Positions 37,395 through 47,018 of a stretch of 64,000 bases of DNA are shown here, piece after piece (position 1 is the stretch's first letter; the number at the start of each line of letters is the position of its first letter). Below the pieces are notes generated by a model. The model was not told where the DNA came from and did not search any database. It was given only the letters and a program-made list of their open reading frames with translations. The stretch lies in NCBI RefSeq assembly GCF_025950525.1, contig NZ_JAPDGS010000002.1, forward strand, positions 558,001-622,000, read 5' to 3'. This DNA is from Stagnihabitans lacustris. GTDB lineage: Bacteria > Pseudomonadota > Alphaproteobacteria > Rhodobacterales > Rhodobacteraceae. The translations under genes and the position numbers were made by a program.

Positions 37395-38642
37395 GGGGAT
37401 GCTATCGCGGTTCAGGATTTCGTCAAAGCTTGGTCTTGCGCGAATGACGGCGAATTGATCACCCCGGACAAGGACTTCGGGGATCAGGGGCCTTGTGTTG
37501 TATTCCGACGCCATGACCGCGCCGTAAGCCCCGGCCGAGCGAAAGGCCACCAGGTCGCCCGGGGCCAACGCGGGCAGGGCGCGGCCCTTGGCAAAGGTGT
37601 CGCCCGTCTCGCAGACCGGGCCCACGACGTCGTAATCCTGGCCGGGGCCGGTGCTTTCCACCAGGGGGACAATGTCGTGATGCGCGCCATACATCGAGGG
37701 CCGCACCAGGTCATTCATCGCGGCATCCAGGATCAGAAAGGTCCGCCCCTCGCCCTCTTTGACATAGATGACTTCACTGACCAGAAGCCCCGAGTTGCCG
37801 GAAATCAGCCGCCCCGGCTCGATCTCGATCTCGCAGTTCAGGTGGCCCAGGGTGCGTTTGACCATGGCGCCGTAATCGGTGGGCAGGGGGGGCGCCTCGT
37901 TCGAACGCGTGTAGGGGATGCCAAGCCCGCCGCCGAGGTCAAGCCGCGTGATCTCGTGCCCGTCGGCGCGCAGTTGCAGGGTCAGTTCCGCGACCTTCTG
38001 GAAGGCGGCCTCAAACGGGGCGAGGTCGGTGAGCTGGCTGCCGATATGGACATCGACGCCGACGACCTTGATCCCGGGCAGGGTGGCGGCCAGGGCATAG
38101 ACCGCGCGGGCCTTGGCGATCGGGATGCCGAACTTGTTCTCCGACTTGCCGGTGGCGATCTTCTCATGGGTCTTGGCGTCGACATCGGGGTTGACGCGCA
38201 GGGTGATCGGCGCGGTGGCCCCCATCGCATGTGCCACTGCCGACAGGGCCAACAATTCCGGCTCGGATTCGACGTTGAACTGGCGGATGCCATGGGTCAG
38301 GGCGAGGCGCATTTCCTCCCGCGTTTTGCCGACACCGGAGAATACGATACGGTCGCCGGGCACCCCTGCGGCCAACGCCCGGCGGTATTCCCCGCCCGAG
38401 ACGACATCCATCCCGGCGCCAAGGTCGCCCAGCAGTTTCAAGACGGCGATGTTGGACAGCGACTTGATGGCAAAGCAGACTTGGTGGGGCAGGGGAGAAA
38501 GCGCCTCGGTGAAAAGCTTGTAATGCCGGGTCAGGGTGGCTGTGGAATAGACGTAAAACGGGGTGCCGACCGCGCGGGCGATCTCGGCCAGATCGACGTC
38601 CTCGGCATGAAGCCTGCCGTTTTGATAGATGAAATGGTCCAT
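37383..38642 (-). CDS. lysA: diaminopimelate decarboxylase
   Basis: A 419-residue PLP enzyme of the alanine-racemase fold that makes L-lysine from meso-diaminopimelate. PLP lysine at K60 in CFAIKSLSN, VDVHIGSQLTD, DLGGGLGIPY (PLP phosphate site), EPGRLISGNSG and GPVCETGDTF (active-site cysteine from the partner subunit) all read clearly. ATG at 38642 after AGGAGGCCTGC; a longer upstream reading has no ribosome site. Downstream of argH and the small lipoprotein on the same strand. Confidence 0.97.
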   Translation of the reverse strand: MDHFIYQNGRLHAEDVDLAEIARAVGTPFYVYSTATLTRHYKLFTEALSPLPHQVCFAIKSLSNIAVLKLLGDLGAGMDVVSGGEYRRALAAGVPGDRIVFSGVGKTREEMRLALTHGIRQFNVESEPELLALSAVAHAMGATAPITLRVNPDVDAKTHEKIATGKSENKFGIPIAKARAVYALAATLPGIKVVGVDVHIGSQLTDLAPFEAAFQKVAELTLQLRADGHEITRLDLGGGLGIPYTRSNEAPPLPTDYGAMVKRTLGHLNCEIEIEPGRLISGNSGLLVSEVIYVKEGEGRTFLILDAAMNDLVRPSMYGAHHDIVPLVESTGPGQDYDVVGPVCETGDTFAKGRALPALAPGDLVAFRSAGAYGAVMASEYNTRPLIPEVLVRGDQFAVIRARPSFDEILNRDSIPEWL

Positions 38643-38712
38643 GCAGGCCTCCTGATCACGCGCCCCTTCTACCAGATGGCGCGCCCATGTCCACGGCGGG
38701 TCCAAAGAGCCT

Positions 38713-38848
38713 CCGGCGGGGATATTTGGGAAAAGATGAAAGGGAAAGAGCCCCTCTCACTTTCATCTTTTCAGAAATATCCACGGGGTTTCCAAAGGGG
38801 GCCGTGGCCCCCTTTGGGCAGGGGGTGCGGGGGGCGGCAGCCCCCCGC
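38713..38848 (-). repeat. repeat element copy 6 (inverted tail pair, H3 and H2)
   Basis: From right to left on the minus strand: H2 GCGGGGGGC/GCCCCCCGC (38827-38848), H3 CCAAAGGGGGCC-GT-GGCCCCCTTTGG (38792-38817), GGAAACCCCGTG, then a tail pair forming a large hairpin (arms 38720-38742 and 38760-38782, GGATATTT then AAAAGATGAAAG). H3 differs from copy 1 at paired positions by compensatory changes. It separates the lipoprotein gene from lysA and may terminate the argH transcript. Confidence 0.75.
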
Positions 38849-38866
38849 TACGAGAAGGATTCCGAC

Positions 38867-38989
38867 CTAAAGGCTCCCCGACACACCAGCCGAAGCTTCT
38901 CCGGTGACGGTGACGCCCTGCGAGGGGGCTTCGGGGGCGCCGGCGGCGCCGCAGGCGGCGAGCAGCAGGAAGAGGGCGAGTTTTCTCAT
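38867..38989 (-). CDS. LptM-like small lipoprotein (40 aa)
   Basis: A 40-residue reading frame, MRKLALFLLLAACGAAGAPE at the front: a two-residue basic start, a hydrophobic stretch and a clear lipobox LLAAC with Cys13, leaving a mature peptide of only 28 residues. The CGxxGxP start of the mature part resembles the LptM/YifL family (E. coli YifL begins CGLKGPL), which helps mature the LPS transporter LptD. Small lipoproteins of this type commonly lie between argH and lysA in alphaproteobacteria, exactly as here (31 bp after argH). A GGAGATCGCC ribosome site precedes the ATG. Confidence 0.65.
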   Translation of the reverse strand: MRKLALFLLLAACGAAGAPEAPSQGVTVTGEASAGVSGSL

Positions 38990-39020
38990 GGCGATCTCCG
39001 GTTTGGATCTGCAGATTGGT

Positions 39021-40415
39021 TTAGCCCAGCAGCGTTTTCCAGCGGGCGACCTGGGCGCGCACCTGATCCGGCGCGGTTCCGCCGTAGCTGACCCGCGACC
39101 GGACCGAGTTTTCCACGCCCAGCACCGAATAGACCTCTTGAGTGATGCCGGGATGGGCGGAGGTCATCTCGGTCATGGACAGGTCGGGCAGGTCGCAGCC
39201 CTTTTCCTCGGCCAAGGCCACAAGGCGGCCCGTAACGTGATGCGCCTCGCGGAAGGGCAGGCCAAGCGCGCGGACCAGCCAATCGGCCAGATCGGTGGCG
39301 GTGGAGAAACCGCTTGCGGCGGCGGCTTTCAGGGTCGCTTGGTTGGCGGTCATGTCGCTGACCATGCCGGTCATGGCGGCCAAGGACAGCATCAGCGTGT
39401 CGGCGGCGTCGAAGACCTGTTCCTTGTCCTCTTGCATATCCTTGGAATAGGTCAGCGGCAGGCCCTTCATGATGGTGAAGAGCGCGACGGTAGAGCCGAG
39501 GATGCGGCCGATCTTGGCGCGCAGAAGCTCGGCCGCATCGGGGTTTTTCTTTTGCGGCATGATGGAGGAGCCGGTGGTCCACTTGTCTGATAGCTTGACA
39601 AAGCGGAACTGGGCGGTGGACCAGATCACCAGCTCTTCGGCAAAGCGTGACAGGTGGGTGGCGCAGATGGCGGAGGCAGACAGGAATTCCAGTGCGAAGT
39701 CGCGGTCGGAGACGGAGTCCAGCGAATTGGCGGTGGGGCGGTCAAAGCCCAGGGCGCTTGCGGTTGCATGGCGGTCTATGGGGAAGCCGGTGCCGGCCAG
39801 CGCGGCCGCACCCAGGGGACATTCGTTCATCCGGGCCCGGGCGTCTTGAAACCGGCCACGGTCGCGGGCCAGCATCTCGACATAGGCCAGCATGTGATGG
39901 CCCCAGGTCACGGGTTGCGCGGTTTGCAGATGGGTGAAGCCGGGCATGATCCAGTCGGACCCCGCCTCAGCCTGGGCCAGGAAGGCCCGCATCAGCGCCG
40001 TCAGGCCCGTGATCGCCGCGTCGCATTGGTCGCGCACCCAAAGCCGGAAGTCGACGGCCACCTGGTCGTTGCGCGACCGCCCGGTGTGCAGCCGCTTGCC
40101 CGCCTCGCCGATCATCTCGGTCAGCTTGGATTCGATGTTCAGGTGGATGTCCTCCAGCGCCTCGGAGAACTGGAACCGCCCCGCCTCGATCTCTGACAGG
40201 ATCGTGAGAAGACCTTCCCGGATCGCCGTGGCATCCTGCTGCGTGATGATGCCCTGGGCGGCCAGCATGGCGGCATGGGCGCGCGAGCCCGCGATGTCTT
40301 GCGCGTAAAGCCGCTGGTCAAACGAGATCGAGGCATTGATGGCCGTCATGATCGCATCGGGGCCGGTGGCAAAGCGGCCGCCCCACATGCTATTGGCGGA
40401 TTTGTCCTGGGTCAT
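39021..40415 (-). CDS. argH: argininosuccinate lyase
   Basis: A 464-residue fumarase/aspartase-superfamily enzyme that splits argininosuccinate into arginine and fumarate. Full-length, with the signature [12 protein letters not shown] (about 277-288) carrying the catalytic serine, [11 protein letters not shown] (about 91-101) and [14 protein letters not shown] (about 161-174). Divergent from the TlpA-like gene with only 23 bp between start codons, so their promoters overlap or lie inside the coding regions. Confidence 0.97.
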   Translation of the reverse strand: MTQDKSANSMWGGRFATGPDAIMTAINASISFDQRLYAQDIAGSRAHAAMLAAQGIITQQDATAIREGLLTILSEIEAGRFQFSEALEDIHLNIESKLTEMIGEAGKRLHTGRSRNDQVAVDFRLWVRDQCDAAITGLTALMRAFLAQAEAGSDWIMPGFTHLQTAQPVTWGHHMLAYVEMLARDRGRFQDARARMNECPLGAAALAGTGFPIDRHATASALGFDRPTANSLDSVSDRDFALEFLSASAICATHLSRFAEELVIWSTAQFRFVKLSDKWTTGSSIMPQKKNPDAAELLRAKIGRILGSTVALFTIMKGLPLTYSKDMQEDKEQVFDAADTLMLSLAAMTGMVSDMTANQATLKAAAASGFSTATDLADWLVRALGLPFREAHHVTGRLVALAEEKGCDLPDLSMTEMTSAHPGITQEVYSVLGVENSVRSRVSYGGTAPDQVRAQVARWKTLLG

Positions 40416-40438
40416 GTGCGGCCCCTTTCGGAGGTGAG

Positions 40439-40966
40439 ATGCGGATCATACGGGCGGCTGTTTATACCCTGGCGCTGGCTTGCGCAAACATGGCTTTGGC
40501 GGAGGTGGACCCGGGCCTGATCACGGGCGAGATGGCCAAGCTGGTGCCCTCGGAGCCGAGGGCGCTGCCGGGTGTGGCGTTGTTGGACATGGCCGACGGG
40601 CCGGGCGCGCTGCCGCAGGGCAAGTGGCAGGTGGTGAACCTGTGGGCGACCTGGTGCGTGCCCTGCCGCGAAGAGATGCCCGCGCTGGAGGCCCTGGCCG
40701 TGGCCTTGCCGGAAGTGGCCGTGACGGCCGTGGCGGTGGGGCCGAACCCGGTGCCGAAGATCAAGGCCTTCATGGAAGAGGTGGGCGCCAGCCACATCGG
40801 GCTGTTGCGCGACCCCAAGCAGCAATTCGCCCGCGAGATGGGGGTGCTGGGTCTGCCGGTCACGGTGATCGTCAACCCGGAGGGCGAGGAGGTCGCAAGG
40901 CTGATTGGCGGGGCGGATTGGGGCTCGGCTGAGGCTTTGGCGGTGATGGGCGACCTGATGAAGTGA
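40439..40966 (+). CDS. TlpA-like periplasmic thiol-disulfide oxidoreductase
   Basis: A 175-residue thioredoxin-fold protein with an N-terminal signal peptide (cleavage probably after ANMALA, residue 21) and the active site WCVPC (C73, C76) in [18 protein letters not shown]. The cis-proline is in GLPVTV. TlpA/ResA relatives reduce periplasmic disulfides for cytochrome c or oxidase assembly. Good ribosome site (GGAGGTGAG). Followed by the longest copy of the hairpin repeat family. Confidence 0.9.
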   Translation: MRIIRAAVYTLALACANMALAEVDPGLITGEMAKLVPSEPRALPGVALLDMADGPGALPQGKWQVVNLWATWCVPCREEMPALEALAVALPEVAVTAVAVGPNPVPKIKAFMEEVGASHIGLLRDPKQQFAREMGVLGLPVTVIVNPEGEEVARLIGGADWGSAEALAVMGDLMK

Positions 40967-40971
40967 GGGGT

Positions 40972-41107
40972 CCCGCAGGTTTCAGAGGCATGAAATGCCT
41001 CTGAAACCTGCGGGAGGAGGCGGGGGGCTTTCGCCCCCCGCGCCCCCCAACCAAAGGGGAGCACGCTCCCCTTTGGAAACCCCGTGAGTATTTCTGCCAG
41101 TATGAAA
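40972..41107 (+). repeat. repeat element copy 7, the complete four-module form
   Basis: H1: perfect 20-bp arms 40972-40991 and 40995-41014 (CCCGCAGGTTTCAGAGGCAT, loop GAA). H2: GGGGGG/CCCCCC (about 41021-41038). H3: CCAAAGGGGAGC-AC-GCTCCCCTTTGG (41051-41076). Then GAAACCCCGTG and the tail GAGTATTTCTGCCAGTATG, AAA. It begins 6 bp after the TlpA-like stop. H1 is the same structure as 51796-51838 with paired substitutions. Confidence 0.8.
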
Positions 41108-41167
41108 ATCGGGGCTTGGCTGTGGCGGTTGGGGCTGTAGTTTGGCGGCGCAATCGGGGAGGCGGTT

Positions 41168-42388
41168 ATGGATCGTTGGACGGACAAGCTCTTGCATCGC
41201 GAATGGCTTTGGGGGCAGGCCGAGGCGCTTTGGGACTTCTTTCAGAAGGGCTTTGTTGATCCTTCGGGCGGGTTTTATGACCTTGCACCCTCGGGCGCGC
41301 CGCTGGATGCGGCGGGGCAGGTCCACCCCATCCATATCGCAGCCCGGGCGGTGCATGGATTTGCCATCGGTCAACTTTTGGGGCGGCCGGGCTCGGCCTC
41401 GGTCGTCGATCACGGGATGGAGATGCTGTGGCGTCAGCATCGCGATACGGCCCATGGCGGGTATTTCTGGTCGATGCGGGGCGGGGTTCCGGTCGATGCC
41501 AACAAGCAGGGCTATGGCCATGCTTTCGTGCTGCTGGCGGCCTCGTCGGCCAAGTTGGTGGGGCATCCCTTGGCGGATGCGATGCTGGGCGATATCACCG
41601 AGGTGCTGAACGCCCGCTTTTGGGAGCCGCAATTTGGCGCCATTGCCGAGGAATTCACCGCCGATTGGCAGCCTTTGGAGGGGGGCACCTACCGCGGGCA
41701 GAATTCCAACATGCATCTGACCGAGGCCTTGATGGCGGGTTTCGAGGCCACGGGTGAGGCGGAGTATCTGGCCAAGGCGCGCGCCATTGCCGAACGGGTG
41801 ATCGGCCAGTCCGCCCGCGCCTGCGGCTGGCGGGTGGCCGAGCATTTCACCGCCGACTGGACGCTGGACCGCGATTATTACCACCCGAACGAGATGTTCC
41901 GCCCCGCGGGCACCACGCCGGGCCATGCGCTGGAATGGGCGCGGCTGATCCTGCAGCTTTGGGTTCTGGACGGCAAGCGCGAGGCTTGGATGGTCGAGGC
42001 GGCGCAGGGGCTTTTCACGCAGGCCATGGCCTTGGGCTGGGACCAGGCCAAGGGCGGCCTGTTCTATACGCTGGATTGGGAGAACCGCCCGGCCAAGCGC
42101 ATGAAGCTGTGGTGGCCCCTGTGCGAAGCCGCGGCGGCGGCGCATTGGCTGAACGAACTGGTCCCCGGCGAATGGGAGGCCGATTACCGCCGGATCTGGG
42201 AGGTCATTGGCGCCCATTTCGTCGACCGCCAGAACGGCGGCTGGTATGAGGAACGGACCGAGGACTTGGCGCCGTCCTATGAGATTTTCCCTGGCAAGGG
42301 CGATATTTATCACGCGCTGCAGGCCTGCCTGATCCCGCTTTACCCGGCCACAGGCAGCCTGACCCGGGCGATCCTGTCGGCGGAGTGA
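41168..42388 (+). CDS. AGE family epimerase/isomerase
   Basis: A 406-residue (alpha/alpha)6-barrel protein of the N-acylglucosamine 2-epimerase family. Recognisable stretches: NMHLTEALMAGFEATGE (about 179-195), the catalytic-type histidines in GHALEWARL (about 254-262) and the C-terminal DIYHALQACLIPLYP. Members interconvert sugars such as mannose/fructose or GlcNAc/ManNAc. The nearby disaccharide operon suggests a free-sugar isomerase (for example mannose isomerase), which is inference. No signal peptide; cytosolic. Confidence 0.88.
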   Translation: MDRWTDKLLHREWLWGQAEALWDFFQKGFVDPSGGFYDLAPSGAPLDAAGQVHPIHIAARAVHGFAIGQLLGRPGSASVVDHGMEMLWRQHRDTAHGGYFWSMRGGVPVDANKQGYGHAFVLLAASSAKLVGHPLADAMLGDITEVLNARFWEPQFGAIAEEFTADWQPLEGGTYRGQNSNMHLTEALMAGFEATGEAEYLAKARAIAERVIGQSARACGWRVAEHFTADWTLDRDYYHPNEMFRPAGTTPGHALEWARLILQLWVLDGKREAWMVEAAQGLFTQAMALGWDQAKGGLFYTLDWENRPAKRMKLWWPLCEAAAAAHWLNELVPGEWEADYRRIWEVIGAHFVDRQNGGWYEERTEDLAPSYEIFPGKGDIYHALQACLIPLYPATGSLTRAILSAE

Positions 42389-42395
42389 GGCAAGA

Positions 42396-42554
42396 CCCGG
42401 GGTATACCCCGGGCTACGCGGCGGAACGGTGGCGCCAAGGCTGGGCGGTGGGGGCTGCGGTGTCCATCCGAGGGCTGCGCGGCTGGACCCCGCGCGCCAC
42501 GGCCGGTCCCGGTCGCTCTGCCTCCGTTTGCGTAGCCCGGGGTATACAACGGGG
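42396..42554. repeat. REPIN-like pair: two inverted palindromic elements, copies C and D
   Basis: CCCGGGGTATACCCCGGG then CTACGC at 42396-42419 and, in opposite orientation, GCGTAGCCCGGGGTATAC then AACGGGG at 42530-42554, enclosing about 110 bp of GC-rich DNA without a gene. Copy D has two changes in its right arm. The pair lies between the convergent AGE epimerase and aldo/keto reductase genes. Confidence 0.75.
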
Positions 42555-42558
42555 CTGT

Positions 42559-43485
42559 TTACGGCACCGAATAGCCGGCCTCGCGGAACAGGCGATACCA
42601 TTCCTCTCGGGTCAGCTTTACCCCCGCGCCGGCCACACAATCGGCCACCCTCCCGGGCGAGGTCGTGCCAAGCACCACCTGCATTTGCGCCGGATGGCGG
42701 GTGATCCATGCCACGGCCACACCGGTCGGCGTGATGCCATGCGCCTCGGCGATCTCGTTCAGGGCGCGGTTCAGGGCGGGCAAGGCGGGGTCGCCCACGA
42801 AGACGCCGTCGAACCAGCGTTTCTGGAACGGCGACCAGGCCTGCAGCGTCATCTTGTTCAGGCGGGAATAATCCAAAAGCCCCAGCGTGCGGTCCACCGA
42901 TTGCTCCAGCCCCTCCATGTTGATCGCAACGCCTTGGGCGATCAGCGTCGCATGGGTGATCGACAGCTGAACCTGGTTGCAGATCAGGGGCTGGTTCAGG
43001 CTGCGCTTGAGCAACTCGACCTGACCCGGGGTCTGGTTCGACACGCCGAAATGGCGGACCTTGCCCTGGGCGTGCAAAAGGTCAAAGGCCGCCGCCACCT
43101 CTTCGGGTTCGACCAGGGCATCGGGGCGGTGCAACAGCAGGATGTCGATGTAATCGGTCTTCAGTGCGCGCAACGACCCCTCGACCGAGGCCAGGATATG
43201 TTCGCGCGAAAAGTCGAAGAACCCATCGCGGATGCCGCATTTCGTCTGGATCACCAGGCGCTGGCGTTGGGCGGGCGACAGCGCCAGCGCCTCGGCAAAG
43301 CGCGCTTCGCAGGTGTGGACCGGCGGGCGGCCATAGATATCGGCATGGTCCATCATGGTGATCCCCGCCTCGGTCGCGGCGGCCACCAGGTTGCGGATCG
43401 CCGCATCCTCCATCGTGGCAATCCGCATCAGGCCAAGGATCACCTGCGAGGCGGGCAGGGCGCCGCCTATGGAAATCGTCTGCAT
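42559..43485 (-). CDS. aldo/keto reductase (YdhF-like)
   Basis: A 308-residue NADPH-dependent TIM-barrel oxidoreductase. The catalytic region DHADIYGRPP (Asp, Tyr; about 47-56), the lysine in IQTKCG, LKTDYIDILLLHRPD (about 112-126) with the active-site His, and the C-terminal NADP site AWITRHPAQMQVVLGTTSP are present. Substrate unknown. ATG at 43485 has a GGAGGAGC ribosome site; the upstream extension is not conserved. Divergent from the thu operon. Confidence 0.9.
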   Translation of the reverse strand: MQTISIGGALPASQVILGLMRIATMEDAAIRNLVAAATEAGITMMDHADIYGRPPVHTCEARFAEALALSPAQRQRLVIQTKCGIRDGFFDFSREHILASVEGSLRALKTDYIDILLLHRPDALVEPEEVAAAFDLLHAQGKVRHFGVSNQTPGQVELLKRSLNQPLICNQVQLSITHATLIAQGVAINMEGLEQSVDRTLGLLDYSRLNKMTLQAWSPFQKRWFDGVFVGDPALPALNRALNEIAEAHGITPTGVAVAWITRHPAQMQVVLGTTSPGRVADCVAGAGVKLTREEWYRLFREAGYSVP

Positions 43486-43619
43486 CGGGGGCTCCTCCGG
43501 GCCTGGGTTGCGCCTCAGGATGAGCCGCCCGCCCCGGCTTGGCAAGGTGCCCCCCGGCCTTTCGCCCCCTTTTGCGCCCTTGCCGCTGCGATTTTCCAGA
43601 GGACCGCGGCAAAGCTTGG

Positions 43620-43634
43620 TTGAAAGCGCTTTGA
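43620..43634. promoter_or_regulatory. LacI-family operator-like site 1
   Basis: TTGAAAGCGCTTTGA, with a perfect 10-bp palindromic centre AAAGCGCTTT. Identical to site 2, 79 bp downstream. AGCGCT-centred palindromes are typical of LacI-family sugar regulators such as AglR/ThuR. Confidence 0.6.
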
Positions 43635-43698
43635 CCGACCTGTCTTCCCTGTTGACCCGGCCATCAACTGGCCGCGTTTCTGCGGCTGCAAAGGGAAT

Positions 43699-43713
43699 TT
43701 GAAAGCGCTTTGA
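43699..43713. promoter_or_regulatory. LacI-family operator-like site 2
   Basis: TTGAAAGCGCTTTGA, the same 15 bp as site 1, ending 11 bp before the probable -35 box of thuE. Centre-to-centre distance of 79 bp to site 1 is compatible with repression by looping. Confidence 0.65.
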
Positions 43714-43724
43714 AGCGAGAATCG

Positions 43725-43753
43725 TTGACTTGTGCCGAATTGCTGCGATAACC
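43725..43753 (+). promoter_or_regulatory. probable thuE promoter
   Basis: TTGACT, 17-bp spacer, ATAACC. The next palindrome begins 3 bp after the -10, where RNA polymerase would start, so a bound repressor would block initiation. Confidence 0.45.
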
Positions 43754-43756
43754 GAT

Positions 43757-43770
43757 CCGAAGCGCTTCGG
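43757..43770. promoter_or_regulatory. LacI-family operator-like site 3
   Basis: CCGAAGCGCTTCGG, a perfect 14-bp palindrome sharing the AAGCGCTT centre with sites 1 and 2. It overlaps the expected transcription start of the thu operon. Confidence 0.6.
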
Positions 43771-43857
43771 AGGAGGCCCACATCAGATGGGGGTCCGTCG
43801 CGTTTTAAGGGAGCTCGCGCCACATCGGCGCTTATCAATCGTTTAGGGAGGAAACCC

Positions 43858-45123
<1,266 letters not shown>

Positions 45124-45144
45124 GCCTTACAGCCTGCACGACAG

Positions 45145-45173
45145 AATGGGCGGCGGTTCCGCCGCCCATTTTT
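45145..45173 (+). terminator. intercistronic hairpin between thuE and thuF
   Basis: AATGGGCGGCGG / CCGCCGCCCATT, 12-bp perfect stem with a 2-nt spacer (effective loop GTTC), followed by TTTC. It lies 22 bp after thuE and probably stops part of the transcripts so that the binding protein is made in excess over the membrane parts. Confidence 0.7.
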
Positions 45174-45222
45174 CATTCGGCCCCTTGGGTAAACAGGAGG
45201 GGGCCAAAGGGGGGGGATTGCT

Positions 45223-46185
45223 ATGACTTCGCCGACGCACAGCGCGCGCGATGCCGGCCTCAGCCTGCAGCAACAACGCCAAAGAGCCGCTTTCTGGTTC
45301 CTTGCACCCATGGTGGTCGCGTTGTTCTGTGTGGCGGCCTGGCCTTTGCTGCGCACGATCTGGTTTTCGTTCACCGATACGTCGATGGACAATCTTTACG
45401 GCGGCAAGTGGGTTGGCTTTGACAACTACTTGCGGGTGCAGGAACTGCCCTCGGGCGCCTGGCGGTTCAAGGGCACCCTGGCCGATCCGGCCTGGTGGAA
45501 CGCGGTCTGGAACACGGTGCGCTTCGCCTTTGTTTCGGTCATCCTGGAAACCTTCTTCGGCCTGATGGTCGCCCTGGTGCTGAATGCCGAGTTCAAGGGC
45601 CGCGGCTGGGTCCGTGCTGCCATCCTGATCCCCTGGGCCATCCCGACCATCGTCAGCGCCAAGATGTGGTCCTGGATGCTGAACGACCAATATGGCATCA
45701 TCAACGTCATCCTGTTGAACCTGGGCCTGATCGAGAAAAAGATCGCCTGGACCGCCAGCCTTGATACCGCCATGGCGGCGGTGCTGATCGTCGACATCTG
45801 GAAGACGACGCCCTTCATGGCTTTGCTTTGCCTCGCCGGTCTGCAAATGGTGCCGCGCGACATCTACGAGGCGGCCAAGCTGGACGGCATCCATCCGGTG
45901 CGGGTCTTCTTCAAGGTGACGCTGCCCCTGATCCGCCCGGCCGTTGCGGTCGCCGTGATCTTCCGCATGCTGGACGCGCTGCGGATCTTCGATCTGGTCT
46001 ATGTGCTGACGCCGGATTCCAGCGCCACCAAGACCATGTCGGTGATCTCGCGCCAGAACCTGTTTGAATACAACAACTTCGCCTATGGCGCGGCGCAATC
46101 GACGCTGCTGTTCGCGATCCTGGCCATCTTTGTCTCGCTGTATATCTGGCTGGGCCGCGTCGACCTGACCGGGGAGGCCAAGTGA
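45223..46185 (+). CDS. thuF: disaccharide ABC transporter permease 1
   Basis: A 320-residue MalF-type inner-membrane permease with six predicted helices. The cytoplasmic EAA loop EAAKLDGIHPVRVFFKVTLP (about 224-243) contacts the ATPase. Strong purine-rich ribosome site after the thuE terminator. Its stop overlaps the thuG ATG (TGATG). Confidence 0.9.
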   Translation: MTSPTHSARDAGLSLQQQRQRAAFWFLAPMVVALFCVAAWPLLRTIWFSFTDTSMDNLYGGKWVGFDNYLRVQELPSGAWRFKGTLADPAWWNAVWNTVRFAFVSVILETFFGLMVALVLNAEFKGRGWVRAAILIPWAIPTIVSAKMWSWMLNDQYGIINVILLNLGLIEKKIAWTASLDTAMAAVLIVDIWKTTPFMALLCLAGLQMVPRDIYEAAKLDGIHPVRVFFKVTLPLIRPAVAVAVIFRMLDALRIFDLVYVLTPDSSATKTMSVISRQNLFEYNNFAYGAAQSTLLFAILAIFVSLYIWLGRVDLTGEAK

Positions 46186-47015
46186 TGGGCAACAACAAGC
46201 TGTTGAAAAACGTGGCCTTTTACGCGCTGGTCGTGGTGATCGTCGTGTTTTCGGTCTTTCCGTTCTACTATGCGATCGTCACCTCTTTCTCGACCGGATC
46301 GGCGCTGTTCGAGGCGCGGTTCTGGCCCGCCTGGGATTGGTCGAACTACGAGACGGTCATGGGCGCGCGGGCCTTTTCGCGGTCGATCTGGAACTCGATC
46401 TTCATTGCCGCGACCACCGTGGGCTTTGCGCTGTTCCTGTCCGTGACCGCCGCCTATGCCTTGGCGCGGGTGCGGTTCCGCGGCCGTGGGCTGCTCTTGA
46501 TGACCATCCTGGGCGTGTCGATGTTCCCGCAAATCGCGGTTCTGGCCGGCCTGTTCGAGCTGATCCGCTTTATGGGCCTGCTGAACTCGCCCTTCGCGCT
46601 GATCATCAGCTATACGATCTTTACCCTGCCCTTCACCGTCTGGGTGCTGACCACCTTCATGCGGGATCTGCCGGTCGAGATCGAAGAGGCCGCCGTGGTC
46701 GATGGGGCGACGCCCTGGATCGTGATCACCAAGGTCTTCTTGCCGCTGATGTGGCCGGCGCTTGTGACCACCGGCCTTCTGGCCTTTATCGGCGCGTGGA
46801 ACGAGTTCCTCTTCGCGCTGACCTTCACCCAGACCGAGACGCAGCGCACGACCCCGGTGGCGATTGCCATGCTGTCGGGCGCCTCGGTGCAGGAAATTCC
46901 CTGGGGGCCCATCATGGCGGCTTCGGTCATCGTGACCGTGCCGCTGGTTGTCCTCGTCCTTGTCTTCCAACGCAAGATCGTCGCGGGTCTGACCGCAGGC
47001 GGCGTGAAGGGTTAA
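46185..47015 (+). CDS. thuG: disaccharide ABC transporter permease 2
   Basis: A 276-residue MalG-type permease, six helices, with the EAA loop EEAAVVDGATPWIVITKVFL (about 168-187). ATG at 46185 chosen over the GTG at 46182, because it overlaps the thuF stop. It pairs with ThuF as the transmembrane channel. Confidence 0.9.
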   Translation: MGNNKLLKNVAFYALVVVIVVFSVFPFYYAIVTSFSTGSALFEARFWPAWDWSNYETVMGARAFSRSIWNSIFIAATTVGFALFLSVTAAYALARVRFRGRGLLLMTILGVSMFPQIAVLAGLFELIRFMGLLNSPFALIISYTIFTLPFTVWVLTTFMRDLPVEIEEAAVVDGATPWIVITKVFLPLMWPALVTTGLLAFIGAWNEFLFALTFTQTETQRTTPVAIAMLSGASVQEIPWGPIMAASVIVTVPLVVLVLVFQRKIVAGLTAGGVKG

Positions 47016-47018
47016 ACC

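Larger units (their letters stand above)
43486..43857. promoter_or_regulatory. 372-bp control region of the thu operon
   Basis: No gene is supported here. It holds the start-side sequences of the aldo/keto reductase gene, three LacI-like palindromes (43620, 43699, 43757), a probable promoter (43725-43753) and the thuE ribosome site TTTAGGGAGGAAACCC just before 43858. Confidence 0.65.
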
